Shown piece after piece: positions 11,993 to 23,790 of a stretch of 64,000 nucleotides of DNA. The DNA is from Balaenoptera acutorostrata (Eukaryota; Chordata; Mammalia; Artiodactyla; Balaenopteridae): assembly GCF_949987535.1 (NCBI RefSeq), contig NC_080075.1, positions 56,289,636 through 56,353,635 of the forward strand, in the 5' to 3' direction. How positions within the stretch are numbered: position 1 is the stretch's first letter; the number at the start of each line of letters is the position of its first letter. Below the pieces are notes generated by a model. It saw nothing but the letters and a program-made list of their open reading frames with translations. It was not told the DNA's origin and searched no databases. The position numbers and the translations under genes are program-made.

Positions 11993-13230
11993 AATTTTTA
12001 AAGTTTATTTTTAATTTTTTATTGAAGTATAGTTTATGTGCAATATTATATAAATTATAGGTTACAATATAGCGATTCACAATTTTTGAAGGTTATACTC
12101 CATTTGTAGTCATTATAAAATATTTGCTACATTCCCTGTGTTGTACAATATATCCTTGTAGCTTATTTTATACATAATATTAATAGTTTGTACCTCTTAA
12201 TCCCCTTACCCTCTTTGCCCCTCCTTCTTTCCGTCTCCCCACTGGTACTCTAGTTCTCTGTATCTGTGAGTCTGTTTTTGCTATATTCACTAGTTTGTTG
12301 TATTTTTTATATTCCATATATAAGTGATATCATACAGTATTTGTCTTTCTCTTTCTGACTTAATTTTACTTAGCATAATACTCTCCAAGTCCATCAATGT
12401 TGTTGCAAATGGCAAAATTTTGTTCTTTTTTATGGCTGAATAGTACTCCACAGTGTGTGGAGTACTATCTATACTCTACACACTGTGGATAACAGCACAT
12501 CTGTTTACAACAGATGTGGATATCTATCTATCTGTCACATCTTCTTTATCCATTCTTCTGTTGATGGACACTTAGGTTGCTTCCATATCTTGTCAATTGT
12601 AAATAATACTGCTATGAACATTGGGGTGCATTTATCTTTTCAAATTAGTGTTTTTGTTTTGGGTGTATACCCAAGAGTGGAATCCTGGGTCATATGGTAG
12701 TTCTAGTTTTAGGTTTTGTTTTGTTTTTTAATTAATTAATTTATTTATTTTTGGCTCTGTTGGGTCTTTGTTGCTGAGCATGGGCTTTCTTTAGTTGCGG
12801 TGAGCAGGGGCTACTCTTCGTTGTGTTGCACAGCCTTCTCATTGCAGTGGCTTCTCTTGTTGCGGAGCACAGGCTCTAGGCGTGCAGGCTTTAGTAGTTG
12901 TGGTGCGTGGGCTTCAGTAGTTGTGGCACGCAGGTTCAGTAGTTGTGGCTCGCGGGCTCTAGAGGGCAGGCTCAGTAGTTGTGGCTCATGAGCTTAGTTG
13001 CTCCGTGGCATGCGGGATCTTCCTGGACCAGGGCTCAAACCCATGTCCCCTGCATTGGCAGGCGGATTCGTAACCACTGTGCCACCAGGGAAGCCCTAGT
13101 TTTAGTTTTTTGAGGAACTTCCAAACTGTTTTCCACAGTGGCTGCACCAATTTACATTCCCAGCAACAATGTGCAGGGTACACTTTTCTCCACATCCTCT
13201 CCAACATTTGTTATTTGTGTTCTTTTTGAT
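11993..13230 (-). mobile_element. LINE-1 3' portion, antisense, nested in Tigger
   Basis: Begins with the tail side 'attgaagtatagtttatgtg' and runs through 'ctgacttaattttacttagc', 'ttgttgcaaatggcaaaatt', 'gttgatggacacttaggttg' to 'ttctttttgatgatagccac'. The tail end is at the left, so the L1 is on - and 5'-truncated at about 13230. It is interrupted by SINE D and carries an anomalous insertion at 12442-12518. Confidence 0.9.
12713..13096 (-). mobile_element. CHR-type SINE, antisense, inside L1 inside Tigger (D)
   Basis: A longer variant with repeated 'agtagttgtggc' units. TSD 'tagttttag' at 12704-12712 and 13097-13105; the L1 text resumes after it ('ttttttgaggaacttccaaa'). Third layer of nesting. 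Confidence 0.93.
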
Positions 13231-13530
13231 GATAGCCACTTTTAAATTAAGATATGTACATCTTTTTTTTTAGACATAATGTTATTGCACACCTAGACTA
13301 AAGTATAGTGTAACATAACCTTTATATGCACTGGGAAACCAAAAAATGTGTATGACTTGCTTTATTGTGACGTTGTTTTATTGTAGTAGTCTGGAACTGA
13401 ACCTGTAATATCTCTGAGATATGCCTGTAATTCTCTGAGTTTTGACACAGTCACAATTGTTTCCTATGTCCTTGATACTTGAAGGATAGCTTAGCTCAGT
13501 AAATATATATATTTTTAATAATCCAATGAT

Positions 13531-13863
13531 TTTTTAAAAATTTATTTATTTTTTATTTTATTTTTGGCTACATTGGGTCTTCGTTGCTGCGTGTGGGCTT
13601 TCTCTAGTTGTGGCAAGCGGGGCTACTCTTCATTGTGGTGCATGGGCTTCTCATTGCGGTGGCTTCTCTTGTTGCGGAGCACAGGCTCTAGGTGCACAGG
13701 CTTCAGTGGTTGTAGCTCGCGGGCTCTAGAGCACAGGCTCAGTAGTTGTGGCACACGGGCTTAGTTGCTCTGCAGCATGTGGAATCTTCCCGGACCAGGG
13801 CTCAAACCTGTGTCCCCTGCATTGGCAGGCAGATTCTTAACTACTGTGCCACCAAGGCAGCCC
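13531..13863 (-). mobile_element. CHR-type SINE, antisense (E)
   Basis: T/TTTA-rich left end, 'tggctacattgggtcttcgt', repeated 'agtggttgtagctcgcgggc' type units, right end 'ccaccaaggcagccc'. TSD not clear because of the AT-rich flank. Confidence 0.9.
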
Positions 13864-15526
13864 AGTATAATATTTTTAATTTGCACTTTCTTTCCTTAAG
13901 TTTGTCAAATATGTTGCTCTGTTGTTGTCTTACTTTGCAAGTTTTTTTTTGTTTGCTTGTTTTTGAAATCAGATGCCAATCTAATTCTCTGTTTCTTAGA
14001 AATGCTGAAGATGTGGGTCCTGTGTTGTTTTATTTATTCACTTTATTGGTTTTATAGGAGGATGAGGGGGGGATTTAGAATGAGGGGCCTGCCAGTGTTC
14101 TTTAAACTTGAAATTCCTCAATGAATCATTTTTTAAATTTATTTTTTCTTCCTTTCTGAATTATACTGTTATAAGGAGAGGATAATGAAAAAGACTAGAA
14201 TGTGTCACTTTTCATTGATAATGTTTAGTTATCTTCATTAAAAATGTAATTTAAAAAAACACAGTGGTATAGATATGAAAAGGTATGTTATTATTCTGTG
14301 TGTGTGTAACATAACATGAAGAGTCTTCAGTTACGTTACAAATACTTCTTGAACACTTATTATGTATTGGTGCCTACTTGGGGTATGTAGATGACACAGT
14401 CCCTGCTGTTGAACCTTTGAAGTGTTTCACTAATATCTAAGTTGTTCTTTTTACTTTTGTGTACACTGTATCATATGGGGTGAAATGAATACTTTTGATA
14501 ATTGGAAAAATTGTTAGAAGGGTGAAATTTTACTTACCTAGCTATTGTCTACTGATAGAGCCTAATGAAAAAGAATTTTTTATAAAACCAGTGACTAAAA
14601 TACTAAAATTCCTTTTGCAGAAATGATTTTGCTGCTGGATTTTGCCTCCCTTTATTTGATTTAATTTTATTGCAACTTCAGAAAAATATGAATACTTTTA
14701 TTCTATTAAAACTTAGTCTTTCTAGTATTTGCTTGAAAACATTTTGATCTCTGCATTTTAACTAGTGTGCTTAGCACATGTGGCATTCTGAGTTAGTTTG
14801 TGGTTGAATCTAAGTTTGTGATTGACACAGGCTTCTAAATGTGACAGTCCTAAGACCTGAGAAGGTAGAACGTTTTGGGAATGTCAGTTTTGAAAAACAG
14901 ACGTGTGTTTTGAGAAGAACTTCCTAGTTATCTTGCAGGCTAGAGTGATGATATGCTAGCTCACAGAGATGGATTTTTAATCCCTATAGTGCTAAGGCCT
15001 CATGTCCCTGATTCCAGACTCTGTTTTTCAGCTTTCACCTAGATAGCCCAGCATATAGCATCCCAGAATACAGAAGTGAGGGAGAGTGATGACAGACAGT
15101 GGTAAAGGAACAACGGTACCTGGAACTCCTCCAAATGCTGTGGGAAGAGCTGTTATAGCTGTCTACTAAATTAATTCTTCTAGCTGCATCTTGTTTTCTT
15201 TCTTCTCCACACTGGTCCTTAATGTGCTCCTTTCCACCACATAAATTTGTAACTCACCCTTCCCATTCTTTTTTGTAGCTTCTTTCACTGATGTCTCACT
15301 TTCTTTGTCTTTTACAATACCTGTTTAACATTCAGTGCTGCCATCTACAGTAATTCTGCTTTAACTCTGTATTCACTTTCAACCTCAGTTTTTGCCCCAA
15401 GCTGTTTCTGCTACTCCACTCCCTTTTCTACCATGGATCCTCTATGTTAGGGTTTTTTAAAGTTTGACCTATGACTTTACTAGGTATGGTGGAAAAAAAA
15501 GCACCCTCCAATAATATATTTTGATA
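13864..15526. other. Intron, unassigned
   Basis: No gene; a weak L2/MIR-like bit near 14335-14430. Otherwise nothing recognised. Confidence 0.5.
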
Positions 15527-15543
15527 TAATAGTGTATTTATAT

Positions 15544-15858
15544 TTTTATTTATTTGGGTTTTTTTTTTTTTGGCTGCATTGGGTCTTCGTTGCTGCGTGC
15601 AGGCTTTCCCTAGTTGCGGCTAGTGGGGGCTACTCTTTGTTGCAGTGCGTGGGCTTCTCATTGCAGTGGCTTCTCTTTGTTGTGGAGCACGAACTCTAGG
15701 CGCATGGGCTTCAGTAGTTGTGGCATGCAGACTCAGTAGTTGTGGCACATGGGCTTAGTTGCTCCATGGCATGTGGGATCTTCCTGGACCAGGGATCAAA
15801 CCCATGTCCCCTGCATTGGCAGGCGGATTCTTAACCACTGCACCACCAGGGAAGTCCC
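15544..15858 (-). mobile_element. CHR-type SINE, antisense (F)
   Basis: TSD with one mismatch: 'taatagtgtatttatat' (15527-15543) and 'taataatgtatttatat' (15859-15875). Ends 'ccaccagggaagtccc'. Confidence 0.93.
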
Positions 15859-16214
15859 TAATAATGTATTTATATAAATCAGAATTAAATAACTCTTTTT
15901 CCCCTATAATATTGTATTCTGCATGAATGAATTTATTACTGATAAATTCTTGGATGAAGAACTTTTATTTACTGTTCAGTGTTCCTTTCAGTATTTCAGA
16001 GAGCTGGCAGACATTGAAGATTTTGTCCAGCCCAAACTGAAGTTTATTTTGTATTAAAAGTTTATTTTTAAGTGATTATTTTATTTCTGCCAATGTTTAC
16101 CTTGGAAATTTCTCAAATATATTTAAAGAATTTTTTTAAAGTATCTGTAATATTTTAAACTTTGAGGATTTGTTCTATATTTAACATTTTACTTGAAAAT
16201 ACCTTTAGAATTTC

Positions 16215-19030
16215 ATAAATTAAGGTTGCTGTTTTCCAGAGTGGCTATACCATTTTACCTTCCCACCAGCAGTTTATGAGAGTTCCGTTTCTTTATATCC
16301 TCACCAATACTTATTGTCTATCTTTTTTTTTAATATAAATTTTATTTTATTTATTTGTTTTATTTTTGGCTGCATTGGGTCTTCGCTGCTGCACACGGGC
16401 TTTCTCTAGTTGCAACGAGCCGGGGCTACTCTTCATTGTGGTGCACAGGCTTCTCATTGCAGTGGCTTCTTTTTGTTGTGGAGCACGAGCTCTAGGCACG
16501 CAGGCTTCAGTAGTTGTGGCACTTGGGCTCCATAGTTGTGGCTCGTGGGCTCTGTAGTTGTGGCTTGTAGGCTCTAGAGCGCAGGCTCAATAGTTGTGGC
16601 ATACAGGCTTAGTTGCTCCGCGGCATGTGGGATCCTCCTAGACCAGTACTTGAACCCATGTCCCCTGCACTGGCAGGTGGATTCTTAACCACTGCACTAT
16701 GAGAGAAGTCCCTGTCTATCTTTTTGATTATGGCCATCTTGGTATGAACTGATTTCTCATTATGGTTTTGGTTTGCACTTCTCTTCTAGCTAATGATGTT
16801 GAGCATCTTTTCATGTACGTATTGAACATTTCTATATTATCTTTGAAAAATATGTCTCTTTGGACCTTTTGCACATTTTTGTTAGGTTGTGTCTTTTTAT
16901 TGTTAAGTTATAAGAGATATTTGTATGTTCTAGATATAAGTCCTTTATGTGATATATGATTTGCAAAACTTTTCTCCTGTGCTAAGTGCTTTCTTTTCAA
17001 TTTCTTGATGGTATCCTTTGAGATATAAAAATTATAATTTTGTTGAAATCCAATCTATTTATTTTTTTCTTGTGTTGATTATGCATGTGGTGTTTTACCT
17101 AAGGCCTTATGTAACTCAAGGTTATGAAGATTTTCTCAAGTATTTTCTTCTAAGCATTTTATAGGTTTGGTTTTTATATTAAGGTCTATGATCAATTTTG
17201 AGCTAATTTTTGTGTATGGTGTGAAGACGCTGTCCAACTTCATACTTTTGAATTTGGCCATCCATTGTACCAGCATCACTTGTTGAAAAGACTGTATTTT
17301 CCCCATTTAATTTTCTTAGCACCCTTGTTGACATTCACTTGATTGTAGATGTATAGATTTATTTCTGGACTCTAAATTCTATTCCATTCATCTGTATGTT
17401 TATCTTTAATGCCAGTACCACACCGTCTTGATTACTGTAGTTTTGTAGTAAGTTTTGAAATTGAGAAGTGGGAGTCCTCCAGGTTTGTTCTTTTTTTACA
17501 AGATTGACTTAGTTATTCTGGGTCCCTTGCATTTCTATGTGAATCTTAGAATTAGTTTGTCAATTTCTGCAAAGAGGCTAGCTGGGATTTGATAGGGATC
17601 ACATTGAATTTATGAAGTAATTTGGGGATTAGTGCCATTTAGCAATATTAAGCCTTTTGATCCATTGACCTGGGATGTCTTTCCATTTATTTAGGTCTTC
17701 TTCAGTTTTTTTAAAAACAATATTTTATAGTTCTCAGTGTATAATTTTGAACTTCTTTTGTTAAATTTATTGGAAAGTATTTTATTTGTGCTGGTGCTAT
17801 GGTAAATGGAATTTAAAAAAATTATTTTTAGGATGTTTATTGCTAGTGTGTAGAAATTAATTATCCTGCAACCTTGCTGAACTCTATTAGTTCTAATAGT
17901 TTTATAGTGAACTCCTTAGGATTTTCTGTATACAAGATCATAGTATCTGCAAATAGAGGTAGTTTTAACTTCTTTCTTTTCAATCTAGAGGCCTTTTATT
18001 TCTTTTTCTTGCCTAATTTCCCTAGATAGAACCTCCAGTACAATGTTGAATAGAAGTGCAAGAGGAGACACCCTTGTAATCTCAGAGGGAAAGTATCCAG
18101 TCTTTCACTATTAAACATTATGTTATCTGTGGAGTTTTTGTATGTGCCCTTTATCATTTTGAAGAATTTGCTTTCTCTTCCTAGTTTCTTGAGTATTTTT
18201 ATCATGAACAACTGCTGGAATTTTCTCAAATATTCTTTCTGCTTCTATTGAAATGATCATGTAATTTTTGTTTTTTATTCTATAGTTATGATGTATTACT
18301 TCTTTTTTGGATGTTAAACCAACCTTGCGTTCCTGGAGTAAATCCCTTTTGATCCTTGTGTATAATCCTTTTTATATGTTTCTGGGTTTAGTTTACTAGT
18401 ATTTTATTGAGAATTTTTACACCTATATTCATAAGAGGCAATGGTCTTTACTTTTCTCTTGCAATGTTCTTGCAAGAACAGGGTAGAGTCAGGAAGTTTT
18501 TTCTTCTATTGTATTTTTGGAAGAGTTTGTGAAGAATTGCTATTAATTCTTCTTTAAATGTTTGGTAGAATTCAGCAGTGAAGCCATATGAGCCTGGGTA
18601 TTTCCTTGTGGGAAATTTTAAAATTACTAATTCTATCTCTTTACTTGTTATAGATAATTTTGAATTTTCTATTTCTTTTTTATTCTAGTTTAGAAGTTTG
18701 TATCTTTTTAGGAATTCTAATTTGGCATACAGTTGTTCATAGTATTCTCTTTTGATCCTTTTTATTTCTATAGCATTCATATTAATGGCCCCTCTTTCAT
18801 TCCTGATTTTGATAATTGGAATGTCTCCCTTTTTTCTTTGGTCAGCCTAGTGAAAGGTTTGTCAATTTTGTTGATATTTTCCAAGAACCAACTTTTGGTT
18901 TTGTTGATATTTTTTGTTGTTTTTCTATTCTCTATTGGATTAATTTTCCCTCTGTTCTTTATTATTTCCTTTCTTCTTCTTGCTTTACGTTTGTTTGCTT
19001 TTCTTTAAGGAGTGTTTTTAATGTGTTTTA
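16215..19030 (-). mobile_element. LINE-1 ORF2-region block, antisense
   Basis: About 2.4 kb of L1 once SINE G is removed: from 'gttttccagagtggctatac' through 'tcaattttgagctaattttt', 'acaccgtcttgattactgta', 'ccaaccttgcgttcctggag', to 'ccaagaaccaacttttggtt'. ORF2 is full of stops. Both ends truncated. Confidence 0.9.
16328..16712 (-). mobile_element. CHR-type SINE, antisense, inside L1 (G)
   Basis: TSD 'tgtctatcttttt' at 16315-16327 and 16713-16725. The flanking L1 sequence continues without loss. Long variant with several 'gtagttgtggc' repeats. Confidence 0.95.
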
Positions 19031-19074
19031 AAGCAATTGTTCTTTTAATATATTAATTAAAAGTAGAGACAGGT

Positions 19075-19290
19075 CAATCTGAATTTAAATTCCTCCTTTG
19101 CTACTTGCTAGCTTTGTGATTTAGGACAAGTTAGTCTTAGAAAAATTATCATATAAGAGTAAGATGTTAATACATACATCACTGGTGGCTTTGAAGATAA
19201 ATGAGTTAATGTATTTAAAGTGCTTAGATGGGCCTGACAATTAGTAAGTGCTCAATAAATGGTAGCAATTAGTAGTTATTAAATATTCCA
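19075..19290 (+). mobile_element. MIR SINE
   Basis: 'gctacttgctagctttgtga', 'aaatgagttaatgtatttaa', 'tagtaagtgctcaataaatg' are MIR sense landmarks. Confidence 0.8.
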
Positions 19291-19657
19291 CTTAGAAATT
19301 TCCATGTTTGTATTTATCTTAGTAATGTTTTTTCACAAATATAAAAAGTATATCCTTCTAACTCTAGGTGATCAAAAACTTTCAATTAGTAGAATCTGAA
19401 ATGAGATTTTTAGATCAACACTATCTCTTCCTGTGAATATCATAGGCTTTGTACCTGTATTTTATTTTGAAAATACTTGAAAATAATATAAAGAAATGAT
19501 TATTTTTGAATACATTCTTGGTAAATAAATGAATACAAAATTGATATAGCTCTAGACTGGATAACCACCCAGTTTGTTTCACAAATATTGACTGGTTAAA
19601 TTGATCATTTATATATTTTGTGGATCATCAGTCTTTGCCATATATGTTTGCACTCAG

Positions 19658-19761
19658 ATTCTGGCAATTAACCGTGGAGAAAATTTGAAGATACTGACGG
19701 TCAAGGTTAACATTTCTGATGGAGTGAAGAATGAGTTCTGTAGGTGGTGCATCCAAAACAG
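19658..19761 (+). CDS. SRBD1: SRBD1 internal exon d (104 bp), atypical donor
   Basis: Acceptor 'gcactcag' ends at 19657. The exon starts in phase 0 and reads [19 protein letters not shown]..., ending CRWCIQN plus AG of a split Arg codon. 'LAINRGE' is a hallmark of Tex-family proteins (the bacterial form is usually similar: AINRGE). The donor at 19762 is 'gtctgt', which lacks A at +3/+4, and exonic bases ...CAG are normal, so it should still pair with U1 but more weakly. The intron before it is about 13.8 kb and full of nested transposons; the one after is about 4.4 kb. Confidence 0.93.
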
Positions 19762-19879
19762 GTCTGTTTATAGATTTTTACAGAATATTCTTTTTTTTTG
19801 TTTATAAAATGCTATATTGAGATCTATATGTACTGATAATGGAAAGATGTCCATTGTGTTAAAAAAAAAAAAAAAAACA

Positions 19880-20365
19880 GTGACAGGCAATGGATATAGT
19901 GTCTTGTAGTGAGGTGGATGGACCTAGAGTCTGTCATACAGAGTGAAGTAAGTCAGAAAGAGAAAAACAAGTACCGTATGCTAACACATATATATGGAAT
20001 CTAAAAAAAAAAAGGTTCTGACGAACCTAGGAGCAGGACAGGAATAAAGACACAGACGTAGAGAATGGACTTGAGGACACGGAGAGGGGGAAGGGTAAGC
20101 TGGGACGAAGTGAGAGAGTGGCATGGACATATATACACTACCAAATGTAAAATAGATAGCTAGTGGGAAGCGGCCGCATAGCACAGGGAGCTGACCACCT
20201 AGAGGGGTGGGATAGGGAAGGTGGGAGGGAGACGCAAGAGGGAGGAGATATGGGGATATATGTATATGTATAGCTGATTCACTTCGTTATAAAGCAGAAA
20301 CTAACACACCACTGTAAAGCAATTATACTCCAATAAAGATGTTAAAAAATTTTTTTTAAATTTAA
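19880..20365 (+). mobile_element. LINE-1 3' end, sense, relatively young
   Basis: Only clear + strand L1. Contains 'gtcatacagagtgaagtaag', 'gctgattcacttcgttataa', and ends 'ttatactccaataaagatgt' plus A-rich tail. Severely 5'-truncated. An A-run (19861-19877) precedes it. It lies about 100 bp after the donor of the exon ending 19761. Confidence 0.88.
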
Positions 20366-21699
20366 AAAGTACGTATGTTGTGTATGTTTAAATAGGAAAT
20401 ATCTGGGAAGTACATAAGAATTATTAATAGTGGTTATTTCTGGGGAAAGAGACTTTTACTGTAATCCTGTACCATATGAATCTTTTATAAAGAGTATATT
20501 TTCTTTTATGAAAAATGAATTAACAGAAACATACTGTATATAGTATATCTGAAATGTTTTGTTCATTAAGGATAATTGAGTCAAATATTTAATTTATCAG
20601 ATATTATATGAGTAACGAATGAATGACTGAGGCTGGCTACTAGCTTTTTTCTTTTTTAAAACTAGCTTTTAGTGCCAATGTATGGGATAGTCTTGTAAAG
20701 TAAATTATTCTGTTCCCAAATGTCTGTCACATCACTTTGAGAAAATGCTACACTAAAATGGTGCTGCTTTTTTCTTGTGGTAGATTTAAGGGGAACTATA
20801 TCCTGTATCCATTTCTATTTTAAATGTGGGAAAATGAAAGCTAGATGGAGAGAGCCTATCTTTATCTATAGGTACCGAATGGGGGGGAGCATATTTCTTT
20901 GCCAGAGTGAAGAATATTTCTTTGTCTGTAATGGGTGAATAAAGCATGTCTCTGTCAAAAACATACATATAGGCCCTGGGTCTTATTCATTTGTTTACAG
21001 TACTTTCCTGACTCCCCGTAGGTATTTGAGTTTGTGGCCTCTGTCTTAATTTGTATGCTTCATTGTGCACATCGCATGTATTTTGTATTGTGAAATTTAG
21101 TTAAAGTGAGGTCCTTCTTAATTTTATTCAGCAGTGTTTAACTATTGAATTAGAGGAAGAATCAAGTTTTAAGATGATACCCTGTAAGGGAAACCCATTG
21201 TATTTCCTTTAAGTTTAGAAGTAATAAGGTCTGTGACTTCGCTATACTGTTTCAGGTCCCTTCGAGTGCTAAATGAATAGATCACAGGAAGCCAGTCAAG
21301 AGATAGAAATTGCTGTGGGGTGAGGAAGAAAAAGGAGTTTCTGTAATGCAGGAAGTGAGTATAGCTGGGTCTGTGGTCTAAAGGTCACTGTGAATGAGTA
21401 TAATTGAGGCATCCTTAGGTATAAAATAGACCCACAGCACTGTTCCAGGGAGGTGAGCCGTCACGCCACAGGAGAACCTTGAGGTTTAAGGAAGGCTACT
21501 GGGGCTTCCAGAGAAATTGGGTATCTGATGTTAAAGATTTCCATTTTTTTCCTACAACCAATGTGTAAACCTTGGTTTGGCTTTAAAGGGAATGATCCCC
21601 CAGCAGACATCAGATACATTCATTATAAGAATCACTACATTAGGGCCTTCCTGCCTCTAAGGACTCTTTTCCGAGTGTATTGTCCCATGACCCAGGGCT

Positions 21700-22390
21700 A
21701 TGTTCTCTCCTAACTGGCCAAGCTCCAGAGTATGGTGATAAGGGCCTCAGTAATCTGGCTACTGCCATATTTTCTAGCCTCATCTACCCCGCAACCTGAT
21801 CCTGCAGCTTTATGCCCTTGTATGACTAATCTGCTTCTAGTTACTCGAGCTTATCATGCTCTTTAATGCCTCTAAGCTTTTACATATGGTATGGTTTCTT
21901 CCCAGAATGTTTTTATTCCTTTGTCTTATTTGGTAAACCACAATTCATTTTTTTTTTTTTTCCATACTGTAGGAGGTCAACAACTATTTTTTTTTTTTTA
22001 ATTTTATAGCTACTTTATTTATTTATTTATTTATTTTTGGCTGTGTTGGGTCCCCGCTTCGTGCGAGGACTTTCTCCAGTTGCGGCAAGTGGGGGCCACT
22101 CTTCATTGCGGTGCGGGGACCGCTCTTCATCGCGGTGCGCGGGCCTCTCACCATCGCGGCCCCTCCCGTTGCGGGGCACAGGCTCCAGACGCGCAGGCCC
22201 AGCAGCTGTGGCTCACGGGCCCAGCTGCTCCGCGGCACGTGGGATCTTCCCAGACCAGGGCTCGAACCCGTGTCCCCCGCACTAGCAGGCAGATTCTCAA
22301 CCACTGCGCCACCAGGGAAGCCCCACAATTCATTTTTTTAAAGCCATCTCAGATGTTTCTTCTGGGATGTCTTTGTTTGACATTGAATTT
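21700..22390 (+). mobile_element. L2 LINE 3' region, split by SINE H
   Basis: 'gggcctcagtaatctggcta', 'tagcctcatctaccccgcaa', 'ggtttcttcccagaatgttt', then after the SINE 'atgtttcttctgggatgtct' follow L2 sense order. Confidence 0.6.
21955..22322 (-). mobile_element. CHR-type SINE, antisense, 24-bp-duplication subgroup, with extra 3' tail (H)
   Basis: TSD 'ccacaattcattttttt' at 21938-21954 and 22323-22339. Between the left TSD and the (TTTA)n tail lies non-SINE sequence at about 21961-22015, bounded by a second T-run. A 24-bp internal tandem repeat lies at 22099-22122 and 22123-22146. Inserted in an L2 copy. Confidence 0.92.
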
Positions 22391-22417
22391 CCCCAATTAA
22401 TAACAACAACACAGCTA

Positions 22418-22747
22418 TAAGTTTTATTGCACTTTGCTTTATTGTGCTTCGCAGATATTGGGTTTTTTTGTTTTTGTTTTTTTTACAAATTGAAGGTTTG
22501 TGGCAGCCCTGTGTTGTGCGTTATCTATTGGTACCATTTTTCCAATAGCATTATTTTTTGGTTAAGGTATGTACATTGTTTTCTAAGACATAATGGTATT
22601 ACACACTTAATAGACTACATTATAGTGTAAACATAACTCTTATATGCTCTAGGAAACCAAAAACTTCATGTGACTCACTTTACTGTGATAATCACTTTAT
22701 TGTGGTGGTCTGGAACCAAACCCACAGTATCTCCAAGGTATGCCTGT
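22418..22747 (+). mobile_element. Short Tigger1-derived non-autonomous element
   Basis: It matches both ends of the Tigger copy at 9433-13427 with the transposase removed. The left part reads 'ttgcactttgctttattgtg' and then 'tttgtggcagccctgtgttg'. The right part has 'ttaaggtatgtacattg', 'ggaaaccaaaaacttcatg' and ends 'ccaaggtatgcctgta'. The left terminal repeat is eroded. A (TAA)n run follows. Confidence 0.85.
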
Positions 22748-22756
22748 AACATAACA

Positions 22757-22783
22757 AAATAATAATAATAATAATAATAATAA
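22757..22783. repeat. (AAT)n microsatellite
   Basis: About nine AAT units just after the small Tigger element. Confidence 0.9.
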
Positions 22784-23413
22784 CTGTCTAATTCATATCC
22801 TAGTTCTCCCTACGTTTCATGCCCTCAGGTGTAGATGACAGTAGGGAGAAACAAGGATTTGGATGGAAGGAAGGATGTACGTCCTGCCTAAAAGCACTTT
22901 CATTCAAATTAAAAAACAAAACTATATTCTACTCAAATAATACCCTTCTATGGAAGGGATTCAATTAGTTATTATTATGTAACCTTTGGTGTATCACATT
23001 ATAAGTAAGGGAGATGACAGTGTCCCTAAAGTATATTAATGGTTTATTAGGAACCATTGATAAAATATTAATGTTTTCTATTCAAGAGCCATTGAAGGAC
23101 ACAGGCAGAGATGCTGTAGATGTAGGGAACACAGAAAAGGGGTAAGGCTGAATTTGTTTGTCCTTTTTAGCTTGTGTTTTTCTCTTACTGTTCTTTCTCC
23201 AGTTTCTACTAACAGTGGGTTCTCTGGCATTTATATTTATCAGTATGTATGCAGATACACTGCCTAGTAGAACAGTACAACCTGAGGAATAGAGTGAGTT
23301 CTACTCAAGGATTACAAGAGGCAAAGGTTAAAACAGAGTTTCTCCTTTGCTCAATCTACTTTAACTCTCAGGAAGAGATTAAGAAATGGGAAAAGAAGGA
23401 CATAGTGCTTGTC

Positions 23414-23790
23414 TTAGCTTCGGTTGCCATAACAAAATACCATAGACTAGGTGGCTTAAACAACAGAAATTTATTTTCTCCTTGTTCTGGAGGCTGGAAG
23501 TCCAAGATCAAGGTCAGGCTGATTTGGTTTCTGGTGAGAACCCTCTTTTTGTCTTGCAGACAGCAGCCTTCTCATTATGTCCTCACCTGATGTGGGGGGA
23601 GAGAGAAGGGGGTATCTGATATTTCTTCTTTTAAGGGCACTCACTAATCCTATCATGGGGGCCCTACCCTCATGACCTCATCTAAACCTAATTACCTCCC
23701 AAAGGCCCCGTCTCCAAATATCATCCGATTTGAGGGTTAGGGCTTCAACATACTAATTTTAGGGGACATAATTCAGTCTATAGCAGTGGT
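23414..23790 (-). mobile_element. MLT1-type LTR (ERVL-MaLR), antisense
   Basis: The + strand reads 'accatagactaggtggctta', 'aacagaaatttattttctcc', 'tggaggctggaagtccaaga', and near the end 'aggccccgtctccaaatatc' and 'gggcttcaacatactaattt'. This is the reverse complement of a solitary MaLR LTR with its 'aataaatttctgttgttt' signal. It is an ancient solo LTR; no internal retroviral genes are present. Confidence 0.75.

Larger units (their letters stand above)
9433..13427 (+). mobile_element. Tigger1-like (pogo/Tc1-mariner) DNA transposon, decayed and with nested insertions
   Basis: Ends are related inverted repeats: 'caggtgtgcctta...' at 9433 and '...gagatatgcctg' ending 13427, each flanked by TA (9431-9432, 13428-13429), the Tigger target duplication. 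Transposase remnants on + include the N-terminal DNA-binding part (near 9905-10106, with [20 protein letters not shown]), a middle part near 10700-10935, the DDE-region piece at 10968-11339 ([56 protein letters not shown]), and a C-terminal piece at 11340-11945. Stops and frameshifts separate them, so no active enzyme. A SINE (10342-10687) and an L1 with its own SINE (about 11993-13230) interrupt it. Confidence 0.93.

Noticed and set aside
18733..19008. Hydrophobic open frames in L1 blocks (also 40989-41300, 55242-55565, 56293-56520)
   Set aside because: They are antisense readings of L1 ORF2; the Phe/Leu-rich look comes from T-rich sequence.
22080..22330. tRNA gene inside the SINEs
   Set aside because: The tRNA-like promoter halves are SINE heads derived from tRNA; no full cloverleaf with proper acceptor stem was seen.
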